Source: CALCKU01 sp964534845 (GTDB lineage: Bacteria; Pseudomonadota; Alphaproteobacteria; Caulobacterales; Maricaulaceae). From it: DNA of 64,000 nt. The position numbers and the translations under genes are program-made. The DNA lies in assembly GCA_964534845.1 (NCBI GenBank), contig CAZHPV010000002.1, positions 43,883 to 107,882 on the forward strand. Direction: 5' to 3'. Shown piece by piece: positions 52,401 through 60,101 of this stretch (positions within the stretch are counted from its first letter, which is position 1; each line of letters starts with the position of its first letter). A model generated the notes under the pieces. That model saw only the letters and a program-made list of their open reading frames with translations, searched no databases and had not been told where the DNA came from.

Positions 52401-52945
52401 TCATGACGGCGTGTATGTAAACCGGAAATCCCGGCCGCTTCTTCAAGAATACGGCGACGATTTTCAGGCTTTGCCGCGATCAGCTCATTGATTTGGCCTT
52501 GACGTACAAGGGCAGGGGAATTGGCCCCCGTACTGGCATCAGCAAAAAGGAGCTGGACATCTTTGGCCCGAACGGTTTTGCCATTGACCTGATATTTTGA
52601 ACCCTTACCTTTTGTGATCAGCCGCGTGACCTCAAGCACATCATCATCATTAAACATGGGCGGGGCGATACGGGCTTTATTATCTATTGTTAGCGTTACA
52701 TGGGCCTGATTGCGTCCCGGACGTTGTTTCGTGCCCGAAAAAATCACATCATCCATGCCTTTTGCGCGCATGGCTTTGGCAGAATTGGCTCCCATCACCC
52801 AGCGAATAGCTTCAAGCAGATTGGATTTCCCGCACCCGTTTGGTCCCACGACGCCTGTGAGTCCTGGCTGTATAATAAAATCGGTGGGCTCGACGAAGGA
52901 TTTAAACCCCGTCAGCTGGATCTTATCAAATGCAAGAACCCCCAT
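49490..52945 (-). CDS. smc: Chromosome segregation protein SMC
   Basis: An 1151-residue condensin ATPase. The N-terminal head has Walker A GPNGCGKSNLLEAIRWVMGA near residue 33 and ASTGANSPALVRQGQI near 140. Coiled coils of about 330 and 400 residues flank a hinge near residue 520 (SGYEQALAAVLGEDLDAAID). The C-terminal head has the signature SLMSGGEQALTATALIF and Walker B PICVLDEVDAPLDDANV. The whole architecture and the length are normal. It starts 6 bp after the stop of the upstream DsbA-type gene, an order (dsbA-smc) common in alphaproteobacteria. scpA and scpB are not in the window. Confidence 0.97.
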   Translation of the reverse strand: MGVLAFDKIQLTGFKSFVEPTDFIIQPGLTGVVGPNGCGKSNLLEAIRWVMGANSAKAMRAKGMDDVIFSGTKQRPGRNQAHVTLTIDNKARIAPPMFNDDDVLEVTRLITKGKGSKYQVNGKTVRAKDVQLLFADASTGANSPALVRQGQINELIAAKPENRRRILEEAAGISGLHTRRHEAELRLRAAETNLSRLDDIIGQIESQLLSLRRQSRQATRYKRLAGEIHEFRALLWLKRWQAALQTLTDTQESLKTCETEVAETAVKAAELTRKAAELSELLNPKREEQLVAAAVLARLNAAKDALEQDEHLAKSEVLKLQARLEQLAIDIGREGGIVTDSTEAIARLNSEFETLSALKDTSAAIDAASDEAQLAIKTRTEQETRYNELTRKSADQNARQAANQRDISQSETRLKNLHQEREEAQGKLAALSQNQGPNDQNLFAAAAKEALNALDQARKKEQALSEKRAEAERYDQKIREALSDAKQVLTKLSAEHAALTRVISRGETAQWTPALAKLDVSSGYEQALAAVLGEDLDAAIDGQAPLRWGGADIPAQPLPKGTEPLSQYVKAPKELAARLSQIGIVEPADLTRLAALLKPGQRLVTREGRVVRWDGFEISAGAETSAAIKLKQQSRLAEVEIESVQAEQAVTQAQEKFETARSDRRLAEEVARDARNLIPDLERKDRAAQAALTQYETDIARAGAEKRAMEDRIERLDREIKDVSTHHETALSLGAEFEQSQDFSAELSDMADSLSQVRSHADEAMANYRTLKNEADARKARLQAVEAERENWTNRGEVAKERVLALQARQESVQASLSAATEGPDRFEDRRQRLFSELEGAENRRKLAADGLALAENNLREAETAAREAEAAHNTAREARAASEARMMASQERITETQARIMETLSCEPGDLFSHLGELSEDSGLTEIDIERKLERLQKEREKMGGVNLRADEEAAEQEERLSAMMDERADLEAAIARLREGIDTLNAEGRERLLKAFDTVNGHFGRLFTTLFGGGEAALALTESDDPLEAGLEVMVSPPGKKLGSMSLMSGGEQALTATALIFAVFLSNPAPICVLDEVDAPLDDANVARYCNLLDEMTKSTDTKFIAITHNAVTMSRMDRLFGVTMAEQGVSQLLSVELTQAERMVAAE

Positions 52946-52951
52946 TTAGGC

Positions 52952-53677
52952 CTAGTGCTCCGACTTATCTGCAGAGGCATCGGACTTTTCCGGCACGGGC
53001 TCTCCCAAGAGCGGTGACAGAGCTTCCTGAAAACTTTCTATCGTGAAAAGCTGTTTCTTTTCGCCATTGATAAAAAAGGTCGGGGTGGCATCGACGCCCG
53101 CATCAATTCCGCCCTGAACAACGGCCTCATAGCGCGCATTTTCTTCTTCATTGCTTAAGCAAGCCACAAACTCGTCTTCGCTGAGTCCGGCCGATTTGGC
53201 GATATTGACATATTCCTGTCGGACCGTGCGCTCCCCTGCGGCTTTAAATATTTGGCGTTGGCGTTTAAACTGCAAGGAGATATTTTCGAAAAACTTGCTC
53301 TCATCCGCGCAATTAGCAATTAAAAACCCGGTATGAGCCAAGCGTATGGGCGCGGTTGGAAATTCCCGAAAAATAAATCTGACTTTACCCGTATCAACAT
53401 ATTGGGTTTTGAAATCCGGATAGACGGTTGTATGCCAATTTGCACAATGGCCGCATGTCACGGAGGCATATTCCACGACTGTTACCTTTGCCTGCGGATT
53501 GCCAATCGCATGATCACCCTCGACTTCATAGGCATTTTGTGTGGGCTGAGAGCTTGTTGGCTCTGTATTTTGCGAGCAGGCAATAAGGGCTAAGGCCGCT
53601 AGGGCGCTAAGTGTCAGATTTTTAAATCCTGTGCGCTGGGCCTGCTTGGCCGAATCAGTTTGCGATTTCATAATCAT
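52952..53677 (-). CDS. DsbA family lipoprotein, thiol:disulfide interchange protein
   Basis: A 241-residue exported thioredoxin-fold protein. The signal peptide (LTLSALAALALIAC) ends in a lipobox, so it is probably lipid-anchored. The redox motif is VEYASVTCGHCANWHTTVYP with CGHC near residue 77; VRFIFREFPTAPIRLA follows, and DATPTFFINGEKK holds the cis-Pro loop. It resembles the DsbA-like thioredoxin_4 group. Start at the ATG at 53677, eight bases after GGGAG; the frame extends further but without a better site. It is upstream of smc and downstream of a paralogue. Confidence 0.88.
   Translation of the reverse strand: MIMKSQTDSAKQAQRTGFKNLTLSALAALALIACSQNTEPTSSQPTQNAYEVEGDHAIGNPQAKVTVVEYASVTCGHCANWHTTVYPDFKTQYVDTGKVRFIFREFPTAPIRLAHTGFLIANCADESKFFENISLQFKRQRQIFKAAGERTVRQEYVNIAKSAGLSEDEFVACLSNEEENARYEAVVQGGIDAGVDATPTFFINGEKKQLFTIESFQEALSPLLGEPVPEKSDASADKSEH
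53354..53380 (-). repeat. 27-base segment identical between the two DsbA genes, copy 1
   Basis: These 27 bases are identical to 54251-54277 in the neighbouring paralogue. They encode the shared RFIFREFPT block, so the identity includes synonymous positions. Confidence 0.85.
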
Positions 53678-53812
53678 AAGACAGTCTCCCAATTTAACAT
53701 AGAAAGGCAAGTTTCCTGTAAAGGAATTGTTAAGAGGTTAACGTGTCGTTACTTAGGCTTTTGTGGATAAATTCGCCTATTTTTGACCTAAGTTCTTAAT
53801 ATTACGTCGTTT

Positions 53813-54622
53813 TTAGGGTTTTTGCCGCTTTAAAAGCTTGGATTTATCAAATGTGCTCACGCCTTTTTTTTCCAAATTTTCAAAAATTTTGATGAAATCC
53901 TCACTCGTTTGCCCGCCTTTATAAGGCTCTCCATTGACAATAAAGAAAGGTGTGCCAGTGACCTTTCCGGCCCTAGCGCGGGCTACAGACCGGTCAATTT
54001 GGCGGTAATGATCTTCATTGGAAAAACATTGATTGAGGGCAGAAAAATCCGACATACCGAATTTTTTGGCTATATTGGCATAGGTTTCTTGCACAGTCCC
54101 GTCTTTTATAGCTTGAAAAACCATATCCTGATTTTCCATTTGATATTCTATGGCCTTAAAAAAGGCGTCATGATCGGAAGAGCTCTGACCGTCTTTTTGC
54201 GCGGCGCAATTTGCTATAAAAAACCCGGCCATGGCCATGTTGGCTGGCGGGGTTGGAAATTCCCGAAAAATAAATCTTAGCCGGCCTGTTTCAACGAGCT
54301 CCGATTTTACGGCGGGCCACTGCTCGGAAAACCAGCTTCCGCAATGCGAGCAGGTCACTGAGGCATAAGCGATGAGCGTATTCGGGGCATCATCCGCGCC
54401 TAGGACATGGTCATCCGGGCTTTCGGAAAAAACATGCTCTATGGGAGAAGGTGATTTGTCTTGTTCTGTCTGGCCTTGTGCTTTTTGGCTCTGTTCAGTC
54501 TGCGGGGTTTCATCCGCTTGGGCCAAAGCGGGAGGCGTATAGGCACAGACCGCTAGCCCGATAAGTCCGATTGCGGCCCTGCGGCGCGTGACGGTTAAGG
54601 CCTGTAGGAAATATTTGAACAT
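53813..54622 (-). CDS. Exported DsbA family thiol:disulfide protein, paralogue of the next gene
   Basis: A 269-residue exported thioredoxin-fold protein. Signal peptide at about 1-34 (cut near ALAQA), a Gln/Glu-rich linker (TPQTEQSQKAQGQTEQDK), and a DsbA-like domain with CSHC in ASVTCSHCGSWFSEQWP near residue 92. RFIFREFPTPPANMA follows and VTGTPFFIVNGEPYKGG is the cis-Pro region. It lacks the lipobox of its neighbour, so it is probably soluble or anchored by its uncleaved signal. Gap to the next gene is 135 bp. The partner oxidase or reductase is unknown. Confidence 0.87.
   Translation of the reverse strand: MFKYFLQALTVTRRRAAIGLIGLAVCAYTPPALAQADETPQTEQSQKAQGQTEQDKSPSPIEHVFSESPDDHVLGADDAPNTLIAYASVTCSHCGSWFSEQWPAVKSELVETGRLRFIFREFPTPPANMAMAGFFIANCAAQKDGQSSSDHDAFFKAIEYQMENQDMVFQAIKDGTVQETYANIAKKFGMSDFSALNQCFSNEDHYRQIDRSVARARAGKVTGTPFFIVNGEPYKGGQTSEDFIKIFENLEKKGVSTFDKSKLLKRQKP
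54251..54277 (-). repeat. 27-base segment identical between the two DsbA genes, copy 2
   Basis: Partner of 53354-53380, in the same position of the paralogous protein. The copies are about 897 bp apart in the same orientation. Confidence 0.85.
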
Positions 54623-54669
54623 GTCTAACCTTATAAGGTGTCGTCTTTTTAAGGATCACACTCTGGCGA

Positions 54670-55287
54670 TCATTTATTGGACGGCTTTGTTTTCATCGTT
54701 AAGCTTAGGTCTTGATCTGCTGTGCTGGCCATAACGCCGCGGCCTAAGCCTTCCAGTGCCTTTTTTAACCCATTATTGGGCAGGCTTTCCAGCCCTGATT
54801 GCAGTTGGGCTTCCTGCTTCGGACTTAAGCCCCGTAAAGCGGGCGAGGCAGCCGCCTTATGGCTAGCGGTTCGCGCTGCATCACGATTTATATGCCGGAT
54901 TTTAATATGTGAGACATGGCCGGGCCCCAGATAGCTATTAAGACGGTCTATAATAGGCCCCGAGCCAGCTATTATTAAGGCGGCAATTGCACTGGGCGCT
55001 TCAATAACCAATGTCTTACCTGTAGGATTTTGACCTCTGCCAGCGATAAATTTATGGGGCGCTGATAATTTCGCAAAGCGAGGGCCGACGATTTTGGGCC
55101 AATGCGATTTCAGTGTATGAACAGGGCTGCCCGTCTTGAATTTTTTAGCTAAGGGTTTCATCACCCGCGCGGCGGCTTTTGAGGCATGCGGAGCCGGGCG
55201 GTATTGTGGTCGTCCGCGCTGGGTTTCCAGCCAGCGTGCGATTTGTACACGGTCTTTTCGAGAAACGGGTTTACGCGGTGTGTCCAT
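54670..55287 (-). CDS. DUF721/DciA-like protein
   Basis: A 205-residue basic protein of the DUF721 family. The core is LKSHWPKIVGPRFAKLSAPH (residues about 57-76) followed by KTLVIEAPSAIAALIIAGSG and INSYLGPGHVSHIKIRH-like text (RLNSYLGPGHVSHIKIRHIN). DciA is the ancestral loader of the replicative helicase DnaB in bacteria without DnaC. The N-terminal part MDTPRKPVSRKDRVQIARWL and the Ala/Lys-rich C-terminus are variable. The ATG at 55287 is chosen; the frame extends to 55401, which would overlap mutY. It is divergent from mutY and lies upstream of the DsbA genes. Confidence 0.82.
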   Translation of the reverse strand: MDTPRKPVSRKDRVQIARWLETQRGRPQYRPAPHASKAAARVMKPLAKKFKTGSPVHTLKSHWPKIVGPRFAKLSAPHKFIAGRGQNPTGKTLVIEAPSAIAALIIAGSGPIIDRLNSYLGPGHVSHIKIRHINRDAARTASHKAAASPALRGLSPKQEAQLQSGLESLPNNGLKKALEGLGRGVMASTADQDLSLTMKTKPSNK

Positions 55288-55342
55288 CGCTTCAAAATGG
55301 CCTAAAGATAGGGCTAGGTAAAGCAAGAGAGACATAAATTCT

Positions 55343-56503
55343 GTGAACACATATCTGGCTCCAAAGCTAAAAACGCGTTCTGAGATCAGACGATTGCGCA
55401 AAGACTTGCTCGCCCATTATGACAAGACGGGGCGATCTTTGCCGTGGCGTATTCGCCCGGAAGACCGTGCTCGCGGTGTAATGGCTGATCCCTATGCGGT
55501 CTGGCTCTCTGAAATTATGTTACAGCAAACAACTGTGGCCCATGCCACGCCCTATTGGGAGACATTCCTGGAGCGTTTTCCAACAGTGACAGATCTGGCG
55601 AATGCGCAACGTGACCGCGTTTTGGCGATGTGGGCCGGGCTGGGCTATTATGCGCGCGCCCGTAACCTGCATAAATGCGCCGGTCTTGTGCGGGATGAAT
55701 ATGGGGGTGTTTTCCCCCAGACCGAAGCGGGTTTGTTAAAACTGCCCGGTATCGGACTGTATACAGCCGCGACCATCGCGGCGATCTGTTTTGACGCCCC
55801 GACAAATATTGTTGACGGGAATGTAGAGCGGGTCATTAGCCGGCTTTTTGCCTTAGAGGCACCCTTGCCCAAAGGCCGCAAGGAATTGCGACGGCTGGCC
55901 GGAAGCTTATGTGCCCCGGACCTTGGCCCCAAACGTCCGGGTGATTACGGACAAGCCCTTATGGATTTGGGAGCCAATCTGTGTACGCCGCGTGCGCCGC
56001 AATGCCCAGCCTGTCCGTGGAACTGGGGCTGCGCGGCCTATAAGGCGGGCAATCCGACGGATTACCCGAGGAAACTCAAGAAAGCCAAATTACCGATCCG
56101 CCGGGGTTATATATTTGTGACCCGAACACCCACACATATCTGGCTGGAGCGCAGGCCCGATAAAGGCTTGCTCGGCGGAATGATGGGCTTTCCCGGCTCG
56201 CCTTGGATTGATGAGGGCGAGATTGAGGTGGGCGGGATTGAGGGCGGGGTTGAGCCTGAAGCTATGTTGAAACATGCGCCCATCAAACGCAATTGGGAGC
56301 CAATGGTTTTGGAGGTGCGCCACATGTTTACGCATTTTGATTTACGGCTAAAGGTTTTTAAGACTGTCTTACCCGAAAGGGTTGATATGGGTGAGCTGTC
56401 TGGTCTCTGGGCGGCGGTATCAGATATTGAGAGTTATGCCTTACCCACGGTGATGAAGAAAGTGTTTCAGGCCGCATTACTAGAAAAGGATAGCCGCATA
56501 TAA
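55343..56503 (+). CDS. mutY: A/G-specific adenine glycosylase
   Basis: A 386-residue base-excision repair enzyme that removes adenine opposite 8-oxoguanine. SEIMLQQTTVAHATPYWETF holds the catalytic Glu near residue 53; the helix-hairpin-helix LLKLPGIGLYTAATIAAI near 133 is followed by the catalytic Asp in NIVDGNVERVISRL. The [4Fe-4S] loop CTPRAPQCPACPWNWGC lies near 213-229. The C-terminal NUDIX-like 8-oxoG recognition domain (from about 250) includes ERRPDKGLLGGMMGFPGSPW. The start codon is GTG at 55343 with no strong ribosome site; MNTYLAPK is the likely N-terminus. Confidence 0.95.
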   Translation: MNTYLAPKLKTRSEIRRLRKDLLAHYDKTGRSLPWRIRPEDRARGVMADPYAVWLSEIMLQQTTVAHATPYWETFLERFPTVTDLANAQRDRVLAMWAGLGYYARARNLHKCAGLVRDEYGGVFPQTEAGLLKLPGIGLYTAATIAAICFDAPTNIVDGNVERVISRLFALEAPLPKGRKELRRLAGSLCAPDLGPKRPGDYGQALMDLGANLCTPRAPQCPACPWNWGCAAYKAGNPTDYPRKLKKAKLPIRRGYIFVTRTPTHIWLERRPDKGLLGGMMGFPGSPWIDEGEIEVGGIEGGVEPEAMLKHAPIKRNWEPMVLEVRHMFTHFDLRLKVFKTVLPERVDMGELSGLWAAVSDIESYALPTVMKKVFQAALLEKDSRI

Positions 56504-56514
56504 GACGGCAAGAC

Positions 56515-57162
56515 TTAAGCGGGAATGAGACCCGCAAATAATCCACCCTTAAGCCCGTCGAGCACAAATTGTATGGCTAATGTTGCGAGCAAAATCCCCA
56601 GCACGCGCGTAAGCACATTGGTAAATGTTTTCCCCATTACCTTGATGATCGTACCTGCAATTAAAAAGGCTATCAGGCATATCAGCATCACCGCGCCGAG
56701 CGCAGCGAGTATCGCGGCCTCGTCCTGCCAACTCCCGGCTTTGGACATGAGCAGCAAGAGTGACGCCATAGTGCCGGGGCCTGCAATCATGGGTATGCCC
56801 ATGGGAAATACAGAAATATCTTCAGGGTCATCAATCGTTTCGAGCAAGTCTTCGGCGCGGTCCTCGCGTTTTTCCGTGCGCTTCTCGAACACCATGTTAA
56901 GCCCGATGATAAACAGCATAATCCCGCCGGCAATCCGCAGCGCATCGAGGCTGATCCCCAATTTGGCAAAGACCCATTCGCCGCCGTAAGCAAAGAGGAG
57001 CAAGATGATGGTCGCGACAAGCACGGATTTCACCGCCATAATGTTTTGGTGGCGCCTTGACGTGCCTTGGGTGAGGGTCGCGAATATCGGCGCGCATCCC
57101 GGCGGGTCGATAATCACAAACAGCACGGCAAAGGCCGAGAGAAAAAGCTCCATTTCAAACAT
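56515..57162 (-). CDS. MarC family (NAAT) integral membrane protein
   Basis: A 215-residue inner-membrane protein with six hydrophobic segments. FVIIDPPGCAPIFATLTQGT and FPMGIPMIAGPGTMASLLLL match MarC/UPF0056, annotated as neutral amino-acid transporter-like. MarC itself is not involved in drug resistance, despite its name. A charged loop (EKRTEKREDRAEDLLETIDD) lies between helices 3 and 4, longer than usual. It converges on mutY (11 bp) and borders the AT-rich patch on its other side. Confidence 0.88.
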   Translation of the reverse strand: MFEMELFLSAFAVLFVIIDPPGCAPIFATLTQGTSRRHQNIMAVKSVLVATIILLLFAYGGEWVFAKLGISLDALRIAGGIMLFIIGLNMVFEKRTEKREDRAEDLLETIDDPEDISVFPMGIPMIAGPGTMASLLLLMSKAGSWQDEAAILAALGAVMLICLIAFLIAGTIIKVMGKTFTNVLTRVLGILLATLAIQFVLDGLKGGLFAGLIPA

Positions 57163-57344
57163 AATTCGCTTTAACGCGCAGGCAAGGCGGAGGCAAGGTG
57201 TGGGCGCTTAAATTTGATTTAAAACTTATGATAGATCTTGGGGGGGGTAATGACTTTGCACGCGGTATGTCAGAGGCATTAAATAAGTGGAAGATCGACA
57301 TGCCTGCTATCTTTCAGCAAGATTATTAGTATTATCTACCAATA

Positions 57345-57713
57345 TTACTTTTTAATTCTTCTTCGAATTAATTCTTCTTCGAAATTCTCCCATCTTCTAA
57401 AGAAATACATTCTAATTGAGCTGCCGTTAAAATCACGTTTTAAAATTTGTTTATAATCTTCTCCATAACGATCCAGTAATTCATAATGTTTGGATTGACA
57501 TAGATAGAAAGTATACGAGCCCCATATTGTGCAGTAAAAGACTGTTATAAACCAAATTCCGACACACATTTTTACAATATAAGCATCAAGGTCATTCAAC
57601 ACTATCAAAGCAAAAGGACCAATTAGCATAAGAACGAGTGGTCCAACTACTACATACTCAAACCAAACGGGTTTTGAAAATGGGTTTTCAGGTGACGGAT
57701 TAGAAAATATCAT
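57345..57713 (-). CDS. Hypothetical two-helix membrane protein
   Basis: A 122-residue protein that I do not recognise. Two hydrophobic helices (about 18-41 and 46-70) separated by NDLDAYIVK are followed by a charged, aromatic C-terminal half (RYGEDYKQILKRDFNGSSIR, MYFFRRWENFEEELIRRRIKK shortened to RRWENFEEELIRR). It is probably inserted in the inner membrane with the C-terminus in the cytoplasm. It uses AT-rich codons unlike its neighbours and lies next to another unknown AT-rich gene. A weak AAGG precedes the ATG. It may be a recent acquisition. Confidence 0.55.
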   Translation of the reverse strand: MIFSNPSPENPFSKPVWFEYVVVGPLVLMLIGPFALIVLNDLDAYIVKMCVGIWFITVFYCTIWGSYTFYLCQSKHYELLDRYGEDYKQILKRDFNGSSIRMYFFRRWENFEEELIRRRIKK

Positions 57714-57892
57714 ATGTTTTTGACCTTAAAGATATGTTTGGAAGGTTTATTTATTATCATCTCAAGCCAGTGTGATGATAGGTGGCGCAAGCTGATAAAA
57801 TACGGGCGTTTCGTGTCAGCTTAAAAACTGGAGGTGATACTTTCTTGATAGTCTTGACGAGAGCGCTGCGAGAAGAATAAGTATATAAATAA

Positions 57893-58273
57893 TTATCGTT
57901 CAAATTCATGAAATAATTTATCAACTGGCCCACGATTATTGTAATAGCTCGTTTGAATGGAATCAATTAATTTAGACAATTCTTCATCACCATCCACCAT
58001 TGTTAAAGCAACAGCAAACCGTGCTGTTTGAAGAGCAGTTCTTTCAACAGAAGTCAAATTCATTCCGTTCTCTAGAAAATACTCAAGATAATATTTTATC
58101 AGCGTATTCGATTTTTCATAATTACTATTATTATTTAACCAATTTTCTAAATGTGGCATAGGACTTTCAACTTCTGCCGGCAGTTTAAAATTTGTCACGT
58201 TCATTATATATTGAATATAGCGATAGCATTTCATTTCTTGCTCGCTATAACATTTTGTTTTTTTCTCATTCAT
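57893..58273 (-). CDS. Hypothetical soluble helical protein
   Basis: A 126-residue protein that I do not recognise. It has no signal or membrane segment and seems mostly helical: KCYRYIQYIMNVTNF, PHLENWLNNNSNYEKSN, KYYLEYFLENGMNLTSVERT and TARFAVALTMVDGDEELSKL. Codon use is AT-rich. No clear Shine-Dalgarno precedes the ATG at 58273. It is separated by 179 bp from the other unknown gene on the same strand, and that gap contains only a poor ORF and a short inverted repeat. A cytosolic accessory role is all that can be said. Confidence 0.5.
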   Translation of the reverse strand: MNEKKTKCYSEQEMKCYRYIQYIMNVTNFKLPAEVESPMPHLENWLNNNSNYEKSNTLIKYYLEYFLENGMNLTSVERTALQTARFAVALTMVDGDEELSKLIDSIQTSYYNNRGPVDKLFHEFER

Positions 58274-58375
58274 ATTTATCTGCCATTTAAATAGATGTTA
58301 TGTTCTTGACCTACTATGCGGCATGCCGCGCAAGGAATCTTCAAATTACCAATAATTAGATTCGTATCATCTGTT

Positions 58376-58415
58376 TCTCTAACTTGTATCGTTACTCTCT
58401 AACTTGTATCGTTAC
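58376..58415. repeat. 20-bp perfect tandem duplication
   Basis: Units 58376-58395 and 58396-58415 are identical (unit begins TCTCTAACTTG and ends CGTTAC). They lie at the right edge of the AT-rich patch, 31 bp before the aceA terminator. Confidence 0.9.
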
Positions 58416-58445
58416 TATTGTCTCCGTCCGCAATATCAAAACCCA

Positions 58446-58472
58446 CAAAAAAACCCGGCCGAGGCCGGGGTT
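58446..58472 (-). terminator. Intrinsic terminator of aceB-aceA
   Basis: AACCCGGCC (58452-58460) pairs with GGCCGGGGTT (58463-58472) with a one-base bulge and a 2-base loop. On the minus strand it is followed by a run of T (58453-58447). It lies 39 bp after the aceA stop. Confidence 0.82.
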
Positions 58473-58511
58473 TAAGTCCAAGTTAAAAAGTGGTTTGCAC
58501 AGTTTGGAGGT

Positions 58512-60101
58512 CTATGCAGCGTTCTCAAACTGGTTCATTGTGTTGTGTGCGCCGCCCGCTTTAAGCGCGCGCTCACCACCTGTCATTTCTTTGAACGTGT
58601 CGCCCAGATCAGAGCCGACTTCGTGTTGGTGTTTCACAGCCGAGACACCCGTGCGGATTTCCTCGCGCTGGATATTTTTGACATAGGCCAGCATTTTCTC
58701 ATCCCCGAAATAGCCTTCCGAGAGATCATTCATGAACTTGGCTGTCATGTGGAAGGTCGGCAGGGTGATCAGATTATGGAACACACCGGCTTCGCGGGCA
58801 ATATCGGTCTGGAAGGCCTGCAGCCGCGCATCGGCTTCAATGCCGAGCGGGTCTTGGTCATATGCGCCTGACATAAGCTGATTATTGTCGGGGTAATCGC
58901 CCGCCTTTATTTTACCAGACGCAATCCAGTCTTCGCGAACCTGTTTGCGCAGGTTGAGCGTCCAGTTAAAGCTGGGAGAGTTATTATATGTCAGCTTGGC
59001 ATTGGGCACGACCTCTTTAATACGGTTCACCATAGAGGCGATCTGGCGCACATTGGGTGTGGCCGTTTCAATCCAGAGCAGATCAGCCCCGCCTTCCGTT
59101 AAGCTGGAAATACAATCCTCGACCACGCGGTCCTCGCCCGTATCTGCGCGGAATTTGTAAAGCCCGTTTGGCAGTCGTACAGGTTTGCGCAGCTCGCCGT
59201 TCATTTGAATGGCAATCTCACCGTCCGCGAGATTTGTAGCCGGCTCGGTCTCAAGCCATTTTGTATATTCAGAGGCGCTATCGCCAGCCTCGCGCGAGAC
59301 CGGGATTTTCTGCGTCAGGCCCGCGCCTAAGCTATCAGTACGCGCGACAATAACGCCGTCCGTGACGCCCAGCTCTTCAAACGCCATGCGACAGGCGCGG
59401 AGCTTCTCAACGAAGTCTTCGCGCGGGACTGTGACCTTGCCGTCTTGGTGCCCGCATTGCTTGGCATCTGAGACCTGATTTTCAATCTGGAGACAGCAAG
59501 CCCCTGCTTTTATCATTTCCTTGGCCAGAAGATAGGTTGCATGGACATTGCCAAAGCCTGCGTCAATATCAGCAATAATGGGCCGGACATAGCTTTGATG
59601 ATTGTCAATTTTCGCAATTGTAGCGTCGCGCTCAGTTTCGCTCGTGGCTGCTTTAAGTTCGGCGAACAGATCGTTCAACTCAACCTCGTCGGCTTGGCGA
59701 AGACTTGTGTAAATCTCACGAATGAGATCAACCACGGAGGTTTTTTCATGCATGCTTTGGTCAGGCAAATGTCCAAACCTGTTGCGCAGCCCGGCGACCA
59801 TCCAGCCTGACAAATAGACATAGGCTTTGTCTAACGTGCCTTTTTGGCGCTTAATGGCGCGCATCATTTGCATGGCATGGAAACCGGACCAACAGCCCAG
59901 AGATTGGGTGAATTGCGAACTGTCCTTATCATAGGCGTCCATATCTGCGCGCATGACTTTGGCCATGGTTTTCGCGATATCGAGATGGGTCTCGAATGTG
60001 TTCTGTGTCTTTAGCTGAGCGAGATCTTCTATGTTTATGCCGCCCGGCGCACCGTCAGGATAGCGCTGGCGAAGCTCAGAAAGTATAGTTGTATAGGTCA
60101 T
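58512..60101 (-). CDS. aceA: Isocitrate lyase
   Basis: A 529-residue enzyme that splits isocitrate into glyoxylate and succinate, the first step of the glyoxylate bypass. The catalytic signature is SDAKQCGHQDGKVTVPRE near residue 210, with the active Cys in KQCGH. PIIADIDAGFGNVHATYLLA is the Mg-binding region and NSPSFNWTLNLRKQ the substrate loop. The length fits the long class of bacterial isocitrate lyases seen in Pseudomonas. The ATG overlaps the aceB stop by one base (TAATG), so the two are coupled. The terminator at 58446 ends the unit. It diverts isocitrate from the TCA cycle for growth on acetate or fatty acids. Confidence 0.96.
   Translation of the reverse strand: MTYTTILSELRQRYPDGAPGGINIEDLAQLKTQNTFETHLDIAKTMAKVMRADMDAYDKDSSQFTQSLGCWSGFHAMQMMRAIKRQKGTLDKAYVYLSGWMVAGLRNRFGHLPDQSMHEKTSVVDLIREIYTSLRQADEVELNDLFAELKAATSETERDATIAKIDNHQSYVRPIIADIDAGFGNVHATYLLAKEMIKAGACCLQIENQVSDAKQCGHQDGKVTVPREDFVEKLRACRMAFEELGVTDGVIVARTDSLGAGLTQKIPVSREAGDSASEYTKWLETEPATNLADGEIAIQMNGELRKPVRLPNGLYKFRADTGEDRVVEDCISSLTEGGADLLWIETATPNVRQIASMVNRIKEVVPNAKLTYNNSPSFNWTLNLRKQVREDWIASGKIKAGDYPDNNQLMSGAYDQDPLGIEADARLQAFQTDIAREAGVFHNLITLPTFHMTAKFMNDLSEGYFGDEKMLAYVKNIQREEIRTGVSAVKHQHEVGSDLGDTFKEMTGGERALKAGGAHNTMNQFENAA

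Larger units (their letters stand above)
57330..58445. other. AT-rich patch with two unrecognised small genes
   Basis: From about 57330 to 58445 the sequence is visibly AT-rich and uses codons (AAT, AAA, TAT, TTA) unlike the flanking marC and aceA genes. It holds two minus-strand ORFs (57345-57713 and 57893-58273), an inverted pair AAGCTGA/TCAGCTT (around 57788-57822), and a 20-bp tandem duplication at the right end. No transposase or integrase was seen. A short plus-strand ORF (57228-57329, 33 codons) just before it has good composition but no recognisable match. Confidence 0.6.

Noticed and set aside
57228..57329. A 33-codon plus-strand ORF with good amino-acid composition beside marC
   Set aside because: Too short and without ribosome site or match to call a gene; it is mentioned only as part of the AT-rich patch.
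57757..57966. A 69-codon minus-strand ORF between the two AT-rich genes
   Set aside because: It overlaps the better 57893-58273 frame, has no recognisable match and may be remnant sequence. The AAGCTGA/TCAGCTT arms within it looked like an insertion-sequence end, but no transposase or target duplication supports that.
57330..58445. AT-rich patch considered as a prophage or integrated plasmid remnant
   Set aside because: No integrase, phage structural, replication or partition gene, and no tRNA attachment site is visible.
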